Shown one piece after another: positions 43,197 to 50,870 of a stretch of 64,000 nt of DNA (positions are counted from its first letter, which is position 1; every line of letters starts with the position of its first letter). Under the pieces are notes generated by a model, which was given only the letters and a program-made list of their open reading frames with translations, did no database searches and had not been told where the DNA came from. Position numbers and translations under genes: made by a program. Source of the DNA: CAYPHY01 sp964410625 (GTDB lineage: Bacteria; Chloroflexota; Anaerolineae; Promineifilales; Promineifilaceae). The stretch spans positions 1 to 64,000 of the forward strand of contig CAYPHY010000028.1 in assembly GCA_964410625.1 (NCBI GenBank), written 5' to 3'.

Positions 43197-43813
43197 GATT
43201 GCATGGCAAGCCATGTTTCTTGTGTGATTTCTCTGATAATGTCAAATTGAAAGCCGCGTTGTTGCAGGAAGCGGCTCAGCTTGATGTTAAATTCACGTTC
43301 GGGAAGGCGAGCCAATTGCGGGGCTTTTTTTTGCGCGGCCGCGCGAGCTGCCTCGGTTTCATCAAACTCCGTTAACGCCGCATCAATCGTTTCGCGACTG
43401 ATTCCTTTTTGTTGTAATTCCTGGCGCAAGGCCATCTGGCTGCGCGGCCGAAAGGTTTCGCGCTGCTCGATCCAATAGTCGGTGAATGCGACATCGTCGA
43501 GCAATTCCGTCTCTTGCAAGCGAGTGATTACTGCTTCTATTAATGCTTCGTCGTAGCCTTTCTCGAACAGCTTACGGCGAATCTCGGCCGAGCTGCGCGG
43601 CCGTCGCATGATCAGGCCCAAAGCCTTTTCTCTGGCGACCTCGAACTCATTTTCCTGGCGTAGGGTTTCGATCTCCTCGGCCGATAGTTCCTGGCCGATG
43701 CTTAACCGGGCGGCAACGATGTCGGGCAGGCCGAAAGCAAAGTCGCCGTCCAGATAGACGTTGACCCGTCGAGGATTTCTCTTCTGTTGGCTGAGGCCGG
43801 TTATTAGGGCCAT
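43160..43813 (-). CDS. recX: Regulatory protein RecX
   Basis: Modulates RecA filaments by binding in their groove; 217 aa. The three-helix repeats are seen as ALGLIMRRPRSSAEIRRKLF, LIEAVITRLQETELLDDVAF with the conserved FTDYWIEQRE, and ALRQELQQKGISRETIDAAL. An N-terminal extension of about 50 residues matches the longer Gram-positive-type RecX. The last nine residues (EDWGVESGE) are encoded by a heptad array, so the original C-terminus has been replaced or extended. recA lies upstream on the same strand, but about 750 bases away and beyond a terminator. Confidence 0.9.
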   Translation of the reverse strand: MALITGLSQQKRNPRRVNVYLDGDFAFGLPDIVAARLSIGQELSAEEIETLRQENEFEVAREKALGLIMRRPRSSAEIRRKLFEKGYDEALIEAVITRLQETELLDDVAFTDYWIEQRETFRPRSQMALRQELQQKGISRETIDAALTEFDETEAARAAAQKKAPQLARLPEREFNIKLSRFLQQRGFQFDIIREITQETWLAMQSESEDWGVESGE

Positions 43814-43890
43814 CTATGCGCCATCCGTTTAATTTCGTTAGTCGTCACGGTTAGTTGTTGATCATCTGTCCGTGGCGACCATCATAAAAC

Positions 43891-43918
43891 AAAAAAGCCG
43901 TGGCTGACGAGCCACGGC
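43891..43918 (-). terminator. Strong intrinsic terminator facing left
   Basis: GCCGTGGCT (43897-43905) and AGCCACGGC (43910-43918) form a perfect 9-bp stem with a 4-base loop; the minus strand continues with T6. It closes a transcript arriving from the recA side. Confidence 0.85.
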
Positions 43919-43921
43919 TAT

Positions 43922-44561
43922 CGCTCAGGCAATTAATTGTCAATAAAGCCTTGCTGAATGAGGTCTGGAGGGCGGCCGAAAGGGTCGCGCCAATGGCTGG
44001 TAGCCTAATGACTCTATAGCCCACTGGCTATGTAGCCTGGCGGTTTATCATCAGCCGCTTCGGCCAGATAGCCCAAACCTCAACAAAGCAGGTTACCCAC
44101 CTAACTGGTGTTTAGACGATGTTACGATGCACGGCCAACCAGCCATCGCGTAGAGGAAATGCAGCTTTATAGGAGCCAGCATTGGCAGTTTGTACGGGCC
44201 ATCGTTCCAGCAGCGTTATGATGCTGCATCTCATACGATTCTCTCTCTTGAATGGTAGGTCGGTAGTACAAGGCTAAACAAGTGCGACCTGTTGCTTAAT
44301 AACCCCGTTGGTTGCCGGGGAAATAGCGAATCTCAGACGTTTTTCTGTCTGGAGCTAATGATTAGCTACCAGTTAACTGGGTTCCTTATCGACTTATCGT
44401 TGGCCTATGCCTCAAGTGTTTTTATCTCAATTACCCTCTTTTGAGTCTCCGAGATTCGGGTACTAAGAGATCAAGAGACGGAACACTTGTTACTAGCAGT
44501 GGCTTGCGGTTGCGGCCGATCTTGTTCAAAGACGGCCGTGCCGCTTCGCATCCAATACAGT
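43922..44561 (-). other. 640-base spacer between recA and the leftward terminator, possible structured RNA
   Basis: No convincing reading frame on either strand. On the minus strand it is full of complementary words: AACCT/AGGTT, GGCTA/TAGCC several times, CCCCG/CGGGG, CAGAC/GTCTG, AGCTAAT/ATTAGCT and CCAGTTAACTGG. It ends at a strong terminator. I checked it for the hallmarks of tmRNA (T-loop, ALAA-type tag), RNase P RNA (GAGGAAAGTCC) and SRP RNA and found none. It could be an untranslated recA tail, an independent small RNA or a decayed element. The part next to recA (about 44440-44480) carries a decayed heptad array. Confidence 0.35.
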
Positions 44562-45578
44562 TTACGCTACCGTTACAGGTAGTCCGGCCTGGTTGCGGAC
44601 CTTGTTTTCGAGTTCGGCCATCACGGCCGGATTTTCCGCCAAATAGACTTTGGCGTTTTCTCGGCCCTGGCCCAGCAACGTTTCGCCGTAACGAAAATAG
44701 GCACCTCGCTTATCAATGATCCCGCGCTCGACCGCTAAATCGAGTACATCGCCCGTTTTAGAGATACCTTCGTTGTACATTATATCAAATTCGCACTCCG
44801 TGAAGGGAGGGGCAACTTTATTTTTCTTAACTTTGACCCGCGTGCGATTGCCAACCACTTCGGCCCCAGACTTGATGGACTGGATGCGGCGAATATCGAG
44901 GCGGACGGAGGCGTAGAACTTGAGCGCATTGCCGCCTGGTGTCGTTTCGGGATTGCCGAACATGACGCCGATCTTCTCGCGAAGCTGGTTGGTGAAGATG
45001 ACGACCGTATTGGTTTGTTTAATGGCCCCTGACATTTTACGCAAGGCCTGGGACATCAGGCGAGCTTGCAGACCCATGTGGCTGTCACCCATCTCCCCTT
45101 CGATTTCGGCACGGGGAACAAGGGCGGCTACTGAATCTACCACCACTACATCCATCGTGCCGGAGCGAACCAGGGCGTCGGCGATTTCCAATGCCTGTTC
45201 GCCGGTATCAGGTTGGGAAATGTAGAGGTCGTTAATATCTACACCACAGCGAGCGGCATAGGAACCATCAAGGGCGTGTTCCATATCAATATAGGCACAG
45301 ATGCCGCCCCGTTTTTGGGCTTCAGCGACGATATGCTGGCAAAGGGTGGTCTTGCCGGAGGATTCGGGGCCGTAGATTTCGATGACACGGCCGCGTGGCA
45401 CGCCACCAACTCCGAGGGCAATGTCGAGCGAGAGCGATCCGGTAGGGATGGACTCCACATGGAGGTGGAGTGCTTCGCCCAGTCGCATAATCGCCCCTTC
45501 GCCGAAGCGTTTGGTTAAGTTAGCGACGGTGTTTTCTAGTGTGCGTGAACGCGCGTCGCTGTTGTTGTTGCCAGCCAT
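44562..45578 (-). CDS. recA: Recombinase RecA
   Basis: Strand-exchange ATPase for recombinational repair and SOS induction; 338 aa. All core motifs are present: EIYGPESSGKTTLCQHIVAE (Walker A), YIDMEHALDGSYAARCGVDI, VVVVDSVAALVPRAEIEGEM (Walker B and loop L1), and NTVVIFTNQLREKIGVMFGN up to loop L2 (PETTPGGNALKFYASVRLDI). A TATAAT box on the minus strand at 45615-45610 is placed to start transcription about 25 bases before the ATG. No LexA-type palindrome is evident there. It is divergent from the GNAT gene. Confidence 0.97.
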   Translation of the reverse strand: MAGNNNSDARSRTLENTVANLTKRFGEGAIMRLGEALHLHVESIPTGSLSLDIALGVGGVPRGRVIEIYGPESSGKTTLCQHIVAEAQKRGGICAYIDMEHALDGSYAARCGVDINDLYISQPDTGEQALEIADALVRSGTMDVVVVDSVAALVPRAEIEGEMGDSHMGLQARLMSQALRKMSGAIKQTNTVVIFTNQLREKIGVMFGNPETTPGGNALKFYASVRLDIRRIQSIKSGAEVVGNRTRVKVKKNKVAPPFTECEFDIMYNEGISKTGDVLDLAVERGIIDKRGAYFRYGETLLGQGRENAKVYLAENPAVMAELENKVRNQAGLPVTVA

Positions 45579-45619
45579 AATCAGTTATCAGGAATCTTTC
45601 AATCAGGTCATTATAGAAG

Positions 45620-45654
45620 TGGGTTTCTTCTGATTAGAGACCCAGTTTCTAAGC
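45620..45654. repeat. AGAAACC...GGTTTCT-type imperfect palindrome
   Basis: Words GGGTTTCTTCT and AGAGACCCAGTTTCT form an imperfect inverted repeat in the recA-GNAT spacer. It belongs to the family at 15599-15644 and 48455-48487. Confidence 0.45.
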
Positions 45655-45713
45655 GTAATCATCTTCTATTTATTTATGTAGTGTACAATAGCGATAGGGA
45701 ATTAGCAAACCAA

Positions 45714-46649
45714 ATGGATCAAGAAATTAGTTTGTATTTTGACTTTATTCGTGAGGCTCAACAGGCAGATGCACGGGGGATTTTAAACTTGTTGCGGGAT
45801 GCCTCTTTGCGCCATGTGCATATTGATTGGCATGTGACGGCCGATTGGCTGGGAACGCCTGGCTTTGCCGTCTGTTTGGACCCGAATGCGGCTAAACGCT
45901 CATCCGGCGGCTTGTTTGGCGGCTGGCGCGAACGGCCGCCGCGCCTGTTGGGTTGTCTGGCGATTGCGGCCGATCCATTGCCAGCAGCCTGGGTGCGGGC
46001 GGCGGCGGCCGAAGGGGATGCACGGCTTGAGGTGTTGTCGGCATTGATGGATTTTGTGTTGGACCAGTTGGGTGAGCAGCCAATTAGCCAGATTGGCTGG
46101 TTGCTGACCGACACGTGGCCGCCGGAGTATCTATCAGCGTTGGGCTTTCATCATCTGGTGCAGATTGAGACCCATGTATGTACATCAGTTGATTTGCCAG
46201 ACACGGCGGCTGGGTCGGTGGGTGTGCCGGGATTGGAGATTCGGCCAGTGCAGCCAGCGGAATTAGCGGTGTTGGCGGAAATCGAGGCGGCCGCGTTTGA
46301 ACCGCTATGGCGACACAGCGCGATCAGTCTGGGACTCGCTCGACAACAGTCGTGGTGTTTTGATGTAGCGGTATTCGAAGGGCAACTGGTGGGCTTTCAG
46401 TTTAGTACACGCAGCCCGCGCGGGGCGCATCTGGCGCGGATGACTGTCCATCCTGCTTTTCAGGGGCGAGGAATTGGAGCGGCACTGCTGGCGGAGGCAT
46501 TCAAGCAGTATCGAGCCGCAGGCGTGCAACGGGTTTCGCTGAATACCCAGGCGACGAATGTGGTTTCAAAGCGGCTGTACGGCCGGTTTGGGTTTCGGCC
46601 GAGTGGGGAGGAGTTTCCGGTTTGGGTGAGGGATGTGGATGTGGCGTGA
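45714..46649 (+). CDS. GNAT-family N-acetyltransferase
   Basis: About 311 aa with a degenerate N-terminal GNAT-like half and a complete C-terminal GNAT domain: LEIRPVQPAELAVLAEIEAA, GFQFSTRSPRGAHLARMTVH, then the acetyl-CoA loop FQGRGIGAALLAEAFKQY and VSLNTQATNVVSKRLYGRFG, which is the usual ending. The C-terminal order resembles RimI-like protein acetylases, but the substrate is unknown. I prefer ATG 45714 (MDQEISLYF) to a GTG at 45681. Confidence 0.83.
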   Translation: MDQEISLYFDFIREAQQADARGILNLLRDASLRHVHIDWHVTADWLGTPGFAVCLDPNAAKRSSGGLFGGWRERPPRLLGCLAIAADPLPAAWVRAAAAEGDARLEVLSALMDFVLDQLGEQPISQIGWLLTDTWPPEYLSALGFHHLVQIETHVCTSVDLPDTAAGSVGVPGLEIRPVQPAELAVLAEIEAAAFEPLWRHSAISLGLARQQSWCFDVAVFEGQLVGFQFSTRSPRGAHLARMTVHPAFQGRGIGAALLAEAFKQYRAAGVQRVSLNTQATNVVSKRLYGRFGFRPSGEEFPVWVRDVDVA

Positions 46650-46655
46650 GGAGAG

Positions 46656-46697
46656 ATTAGAGATTAGAGAATTAGAGACTGGGAGATTGGGAGGTTA
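46656..46697. repeat. Heptad array, GAGATTA/GAGACTG family
   Basis: GAGATTA repeats exactly, then slips through GAGACTG and GGAGATT. It lies directly after the GNAT stop. The rest of the spacer to 46798 carries TAGTGTAATA-type words only. Confidence 0.65.
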
Positions 46698-46798
46698 GTA
46701 TAGTAGTGTAATAGTCTCAAGATGGTAGTGCTTTTTTTGAAAGCGTTGTGTAATACGGTAGTGTGCGAACACTACTCTGGTAAAGGAGCGTGATAGTT

Positions 46799-47104
46799 AT
46801 GGCAAGGCAGAAGCTAGGTGAAAGTGAACTGGAGCAAGCCTTAACGGAATTGCCGGGTTGGGAAGTGAAAGATGGCAAGCTGCATAAGCAGTTTAAGTTT
46901 GGCTCGTTTGCGGAAGCGATGGGCTGGATGGTCAGCGTGGCGCTGTATGCGGATAAGCAGGATCATCATCCGGAGTGGTCTAATGTTTATAACAAGGTAA
47001 GCGTAAACCTGGTGACTCACGATCTCGATAATGCGATTAGTAATTTAGATGTGGATTTGGCGCGGAAGATGGAAGATTTGGCCGCTGCGAGGCAAAAGCA
47101 GTGA
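46799..47104 (+). CDS. Pterin-4a-carbinolamine dehydratase-like protein
   Basis: Dehydrates 4a-hydroxytetrahydropterin to regenerate pterin cofactor; 101 aa, the normal length. The active-site motif appears as KQDHHPEWSNVYNKVSVNLV with the paired histidines, followed by THDLDNAIS, and the N-terminal half has LPGWEVKDGKLHKQFKFGSF. No aromatic amino acid hydroxylase is nearby, and in bacteria lacking one the role is unclear. AAAGGAG is 10 bases before this ATG; a GTG nine bases earlier is too close to it. Confidence 0.88.
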   Translation: MARQKLGESELEQALTELPGWEVKDGKLHKQFKFGSFAEAMGWMVSVALYADKQDHHPEWSNVYNKVSVNLVTHDLDNAISNLDVDLARKMEDLAAARQKQ

Positions 47105-47131
47105 GCCTTTTTACCAAGCGACCTGATATGT

Positions 47132-48139
47132 ATGCTTGAAAAGCCAGCTATTGAAGACGAAAAAATCATCGCTTGTTTGCACAGGAGTTATGGGCTGGCC
47201 GTTGAGCAACTCGCCTTTTTGCCCATAGGAGCAGATTACAACTCGGCCGTTTATCGTGCCGATACAGAAGATGGGACGCCCTACTTTGTGAAGTTACGGC
47301 GTGGTAACTTTGATCCAGTTTCGGTGACCTTGCCAAAATTGCTGAGTGAACAGGGGGTCACCCAGATTATTCCCCCCTTAGCGACTAAAACAGGGCAACT
47401 TTGGGTGGAGCTGGATTCCTTCAAGCTGATCCTTTATCCATTTGTTGCTGGTCGGAATGGGTATGGAGTGGCGTTGTCGGAGCAGAATTGGCGCGATTTT
47501 GGCGCGGCGTTGAAGCGGATTCATGCGGCCGTTGTCCCTCCTGCCATTATCAGGCAGATTCCACGCGAGCGTTATTCGCCACAGTGGCGCGAATCGGTAA
47601 GCGGGTTTCTGGAACGGCTCGAGGTGGAGGTGTTTGATGATCCCATTGCCGCTGAGCTGGCAACCTTCTTAAAGAGCAGGCATGGTGAGATTCTGAGAGT
47701 GGTGGAGCGAACGGAGGAGCTGGCGCAAACACTTCAGGGGCAATCGCCGGAGCTTATTGTTTGCCACTCTGATCTTCATGCGGGCAATGTCTTGATTGAT
47801 GCCGGCGGTGCTTTTTATATTGTTGATTGGGATAACCCTATCCTCGCTCCCAAGGAGCGTGATCTGATGTTTGTTGGCGGGGGGCTGATGGGGGAGGGGC
47901 GAACGCCGGAAGAAGAGGAGCGACTGTTCTATGAGGCTTATGGACAAACACAAGTAGACCCTGTTGCGCTGGTCTATTACCGTTATGAGCGAATTGTGCA
48001 AGATATCGCTGAGTTTTGTAAAGAGATATGGTTGACTAATGGAAGCGAAGAAGATCGGGCACAATCGTTGCGCTATCTCAAAGGGATTTTTGGAAAAAAT
48101 AGCGTTCTGGAGATTGCGTACCAGTTTGATCCAGGTTAA
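47132..48139 (+). CDS. Aminoglycoside-phosphotransferase/choline-kinase-like protein
   Basis: 335 aa, protein-kinase-like fold, cytoplasmic. The N-lobe has TEDGTPYFVKLRRGNF, with Lys as the ATP-contacting residue. The catalytic loop reads IVCHSDLHAGNVLIDAGG with the base Asp, and the metal-binding Asp is in YIVDWDNPILAPKERDLMFV. Members phosphorylate antibiotics, choline, homoserine or sugars, and nothing here fixes the substrate, so resistance should not be assumed. It begins 27 bases after the pterin dehydratase and may share its transcript. Confidence 0.85.
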   Translation: MLEKPAIEDEKIIACLHRSYGLAVEQLAFLPIGADYNSAVYRADTEDGTPYFVKLRRGNFDPVSVTLPKLLSEQGVTQIIPPLATKTGQLWVELDSFKLILYPFVAGRNGYGVALSEQNWRDFGAALKRIHAAVVPPAIIRQIPRERYSPQWRESVSGFLERLEVEVFDDPIAAELATFLKSRHGEILRVVERTEELAQTLQGQSPELIVCHSDLHAGNVLIDAGGAFYIVDWDNPILAPKERDLMFVGGGLMGEGRTPEEEERLFYEAYGQTQVDPVALVYYRYERIVQDIAEFCKEIWLTNGSEEDRAQSLRYLKGIFGKNSVLEIAYQFDPG

Positions 48140-48245
48140 CCCTTTGCCCTTTCTCTCCTTACAATAAGCGTACTGCTTCATTAAAGTAACCTTAAAGGGA
48201 AATCATAAGCCACACTTCAAGCTACACCCAAAGCCCTTAGAAATG

Positions 48246-48270
48246 AAAAAGCCCCACAAAAAAGTGGGGC
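48246..48270 (-). terminator. Terminator of the initiator tRNA gene
   Basis: GCCCCAC (48251-48257) pairs with GTGGGGC (48264-48270); on the minus strand T5 follows. It lies 12 bases after the tRNA 3' end. Confidence 0.85.
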
Positions 48271-48282
48271 TTCTTTCTCTAG

Positions 48283-48354
48283 TAGCGGGGGCAAGATTCG
48301 AACTTGCGACCTCCGGGTTATGAGCCCGACGAGCTGCCTCTGCTCTACCCCGCA
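48283..48354 (-). tRNA. Initiator tRNA-fMet (CAT)
   Basis: A full cloverleaf reads from the minus strand: acceptor TGCGGGG/CCCCGCT, D stem GAGC/GCTC, anticodon loop CTCATAA, and T arm GCAAG TTCGAAT CTTGC. Two marks of an initiator are present: three G-C pairs at the end of the anticodon stem (GGG/CCC) and a mismatch (U-U) at the first acceptor pair. The D and anticodon arms are close to E. coli fMet tRNA. The CCA end is not encoded. It is followed by its own terminator. Confidence 0.93.
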
Positions 48355-48454
48355 ACAACGAATTGTGATTATAGCGCATTAGGGGGGATTGTCAAGCGGC
48401 CGTTGCCTCAAATTTCCTATTGACAATTGACAAGTGTGGGGACAGGCGTTGGTT

Positions 48455-48487
48455 AGAAACGGGGTTTCTTTAAGAAACCCCGTTTCT
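48455..48487. repeat. Perfect 16-bp palindrome of the AGAAACGGGGTTTCT type
   Basis: AGAAACGGGGTTTCTT (48455-48470) and its exact complement (48472-48487) are separated by one base, just after the MerR gene stop. A GACAATT heptad pair precedes it at about 48420-48433. Confidence 0.7.
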
Positions 48488-48493
48488 AGGCGT

Positions 48494-49261
48494 CTATAGG
48501 GAACGATATTTACTGACCATCTCTTCGATAAAGCTGATAATCTCCAGGGCGCGTTGCTCCTGGGCTTTGAGGGTAGAGAGCCAGGAATCGGCCGCTGACC
48601 AGATGTCGCTATCAGGATCGGGGGTGTCGAGGATGCGGCGTAGGTCGCCGGTACGGCCGCTGTCGAGATGGTTCATCAGCCGCAGGATGGCCGAAACGCT
48701 GTAGCCGGAGGCGCGGAGCATACGGATGACACGGAGACGGCCGATCTCCTCTGCGCCATACCAGCGGTAGCCGTTATCGGGGTGGCGCGGGACATCGATC
48801 AGGCCGTTGCGCTCCCAGTCGCGTAAGCGGTGGGGGGTGATGTCGAGCAGTTGGGCAACTTGTTTGATGCTTAGATGGCCGGTGGTCGGTTCAATGGGCG
48901 TGCCACCAGCCCAACGCTCAAGGAGCATGGCGGCCGCTTCGGCCTGGGCATATTCAGCACGTATCTGGCTCAGGTATCGGTAAGCGTGTTCGAGGGCGTC
49001 ACCGAGTTGGTGGGCAGCGGCCGCTTTGACCAATGCTTCAACCGGCGTTTTGCCGCCAGGGTATGGCCCTTGCAGAGCGAAACGAGCCAGTTTCATCTGG
49101 TCGAGGTCGTAGGCGGAAAAGAGACGATAACCCTTTTTGCTGCGGCGGATGGCTGGCAAGTAACCTAGCTCTTCATAGAGGCGCACGGTGTTGGGGTGGA
49201 CACCGGCGGCCTGGGCGATTTCGGAGGTGTAGAGGTGTTGTTTGGGCGTGTGTTTGGGCAT
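48494..49261 (-). CDS. Regulator with two MerR-type DNA-binding domains
   Basis: 255 aa. Residues 10-80 form a complete MerR winged helix (EIAQAAGVHPNTVRLYEELG, with KKGYRLFSAYDLDQMKLARF), and residues 120-195 a second one (IKQVAQLLDITPHRLRDWER, with DNGYRWYGAEEIGRLRVIRM). The linker is helical, and the C-terminal tail is a helical segment ending FIEEMVSKYRSL. Ordinary MerR proteins have one such domain and dimerise, so a tandem pair could bind as a pseudo-dimer or to a longer site. No effector domain is recognised. It points away from the thiamine genes, with a 500-base shared upstream region. Confidence 0.82.
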   Translation of the reverse strand: MPKHTPKQHLYTSEIAQAAGVHPNTVRLYEELGYLPAIRRSKKGYRLFSAYDLDQMKLARFALQGPYPGGKTPVEALVKAAAAHQLGDALEHAYRYLSQIRAEYAQAEAAAMLLERWAGGTPIEPTTGHLSIKQVAQLLDITPHRLRDWERNGLIDVPRHPDNGYRWYGAEEIGRLRVIRMLRASGYSVSAILRLMNHLDSGRTGDLRRILDTPDPDSDIWSAADSWLSTLKAQEQRALEIISFIEEMVSKYRSL

Positions 49262-49393
49262 TGGACGGCCGATTATACGTGAGGGGGTGAGGGGGTGGCA
49301 AGGTGACAGGGTGACAAGGTGAGAGGGTGACTGGGTAACAGAGCGTGGTGGTCTGTTGGTATTAAGATATGGTTATGTGGTTGGGTTGTTGCA

Positions 49394-49422
49394 TTGCAAT
49401 GGCTCTCTGGGTTGCATATAAT
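49394..49422 (+). promoter_or_regulatory. Promoter of the thiamine uptake operon
   Basis: TTGCAA (49394-49399), 17 bases, TATAAT (49417-49422). The start would be near 49429, just before the riboswitch. Confidence 0.75.
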
Positions 49423-49447
49423 CAGAGGACAATTTAATTAGCGTTAA

Positions 49448-49538
49448 TGCGCGGGTGCTTGGGCAAAACAGGCTGAGATGCCCCAAAGGTGGGGTGAACC
49501 GTTAACCTGATCCAGATAATACTGGCGGAGGGAGTTGA
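49448..49538 (+). promoter_or_regulatory. TPP riboswitch (THI box)
   Basis: The conserved thi-box elements are easily read: GCGGGTGCTTGGG, the ACAGGCTGAGA core at 49468-49478, GGGGTGAACC, and AACCTGATC with CAGATAATACTGGCGGAGGGA closing the helix. It binds thiamine pyrophosphate. A terminator follows directly, and the genes downstream import thiamine. Confidence 0.95.
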
Positions 49539-49554
49539 TAAATTGATTGTTGGC

Positions 49555-49593
49555 AACGCCTCCTAAGTTGGGTTAGGGGGCGTTTTTGTTTTT
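49555..49593 (+). terminator. Terminator of the TPP riboswitch expression platform
   Basis: AACGCCTCCTAA (49555-49566) pairs with TTAGGGGGCGTT (49573-49584) with one G-U pair, then a T-rich run. It indicates control by premature termination when TPP is bound. Confidence 0.85.
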
Positions 49594-49599
49594 GGGGAG

Positions 49600-49735
49600 A
49601 GATTGAAGAAGAGACTGAGAGATTAGGAGACTGGGAGATTGCGAGATAGAGAGATTGGAGATTGGTGTATTGGTTTATTAAGGTGATAAAGATTCTGCGT
49701 TAATCCGCGTAGTATCAGCGTCATCTGCGTGACTA
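49600..49735. repeat. Heptad array followed by a CGCGT-word repeat
   Basis: GAGATTG/GAGACTG-type units with slips (49600-49665), ATTGGTG-type words (to about 49680), then the CGCGT-word block at 49691-49735 that matches 1713-1757. It separates the riboswitch terminator from thiB. Confidence 0.6.
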
Positions 49736-49757
49736 TTCTGGGAAGGAGAAAAGGGAA

Positions 49758-50804
49758 ATGAAACGAGTAATCTTGGTTTTGATTTTGGTGATGGCGGCCG
49801 TTGGATTGGTAGGGTGTGGAGCTGAGGAGGAAGGGCCGGTGACGGTGCGGCTGATGACCCATGATAGCTTTGATATTAGTGTCGAAGTGTTGGAGGCGTT
49901 TCAGGCTGAGACGGGGCATACCGTGGAGGTGTTTCGAGCAGGTGATGGGGCGGCGGCATTGAACCAGGCGATTTTGTCGAAGAACAGTCCACTGGCGGAT
50001 GTTTTCTTTGGGGTAGATAATACCTTTCTCAGCCGCGCTTTGGAGAATGACATTTTCATTCCTTATGAGTCGCCGTTGTTGGCGGAGATTGATGATACAC
50101 TGGAGGTTGACCCTGAGTATCGGGCATTGCCGGTGGATTATGGGGATGTGTGTTTGAATTATGATGTGGCCTGGTTTGAGGAAAGCGGTTTGAATCCGCC
50201 GCAAACGTTGCAAGACCTGGCCGAGCCTGATTATCGTGGGCTGACGGTGGTGGAAAATCCGGCGACTTCGACGCCAGGGCTGGCTTTTATGCTGGCGACG
50301 ATTCATACCTTTGGCGAGGATGGATATCTCGACTATTGGCAAAGTCTGGTAGACAATGGGATGCTGGCGGTGGATGGCTGGGAAGAGGCGTATTATAGTC
50401 ATTTCACGGCCGCTTCGGATGGCGACCGGCCGATTGTCGTTAGCTATGCCAGCAGCCCACCGGCGGAAGTGTACTTTGCGGAAACGTCACCGGAGGAAGC
50501 GCCGACCATGGCGGTTACAACGGATGGCACTTGCTTCCGTCAGATTGAGTTTGTGGGTATCTTGCAAGGGACGGAAAATGAGGCGGCCGCGCAACAACTG
50601 GTTGATTTTATGTTGAGTAAAACGTTCCAGGAGGATATACCATTGCATATGTTTGTGTGGCCGGCAAATGGGACGGCCGAGTTGCCGGAAGTCTTTCAAG
50701 TTCATGCCGAAGTGGCGGAAAACCCGGCAACGGTCGCACCGCAGGAGATTGACGCCAACCGGGAGCGGTGGGTTGAGGCGTGGACGGACATAGTCCTTCG
50801 CTAA
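49758..50804 (+). CDS. thiB: Thiamine-binding lipoprotein of an ABC importer
   Basis: Captures thiamine (or its phosphates) outside the membrane; 348 aa. The N-terminus is a lipoprotein signal with the acylated Cys in VMAAVGLVGCGAEEEG. The mature domain follows the thiamine-binding pattern: VRLMTHDSFDISVEVLEAFQ, SPLADVFFGVDNTFLSRALE, DYGDVCLNYDVAWF and SYASSPPAEVYF. It is the first gene after the TPP riboswitch, with permease and ATPase next, which confirms the substrate class. Confidence 0.93.
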   Translation: MKRVILVLILVMAAVGLVGCGAEEEGPVTVRLMTHDSFDISVEVLEAFQAETGHTVEVFRAGDGAAALNQAILSKNSPLADVFFGVDNTFLSRALENDIFIPYESPLLAEIDDTLEVDPEYRALPVDYGDVCLNYDVAWFEESGLNPPQTLQDLAEPDYRGLTVVENPATSTPGLAFMLATIHTFGEDGYLDYWQSLVDNGMLAVDGWEEAYYSHFTAASDGDRPIVVSYASSPPAEVYFAETSPEEAPTMAVTTDGTCFRQIEFVGILQGTENEAAAQQLVDFMLSKTFQEDIPLHMFVWPANGTAELPEVFQVHAEVAENPATVAPQEIDANRERWVEAWTDIVLR

Positions 50805-50828
50805 CGCGAACGTTGCCCTACGCTTAAG

Positions 50829-50870
50829 GATGAAGGTTGAAGGATGAGGGATGAAGGCGAAGCGATGAAG
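50829..50870. repeat. Heptad array, six exact units of GATGAAG type
   Basis: GATGAAG and GTTGAAG, then four further units (GATGAGG, GATGAAG, GCGAAGC and GATGAAG), run without a slip across the thiB-thiP spacer and provide both the thiP ATG and its purine-rich upstream region. Confidence 0.8.

Noticed and set aside
43922..44561. tmRNA or RNase P RNA between recA and recX
   Set aside because: No TTCGAATC-type T loop, no ALAA-like tag end (the nearest plus-strand frame ends in AAL), and no GAGGAAAGTCC core. Kept only as an unidentified spacer.
45579..45713. A LexA operator in front of recA
   Set aside because: No convincing LexA-type palindrome could be read in the spacer; only a TATAAT box and a dispersed palindrome are present.
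47132..48139. Aminoglycoside resistance
   Set aside because: The fold is shared by many small-molecule kinases and no mobile element or resistance context is present.
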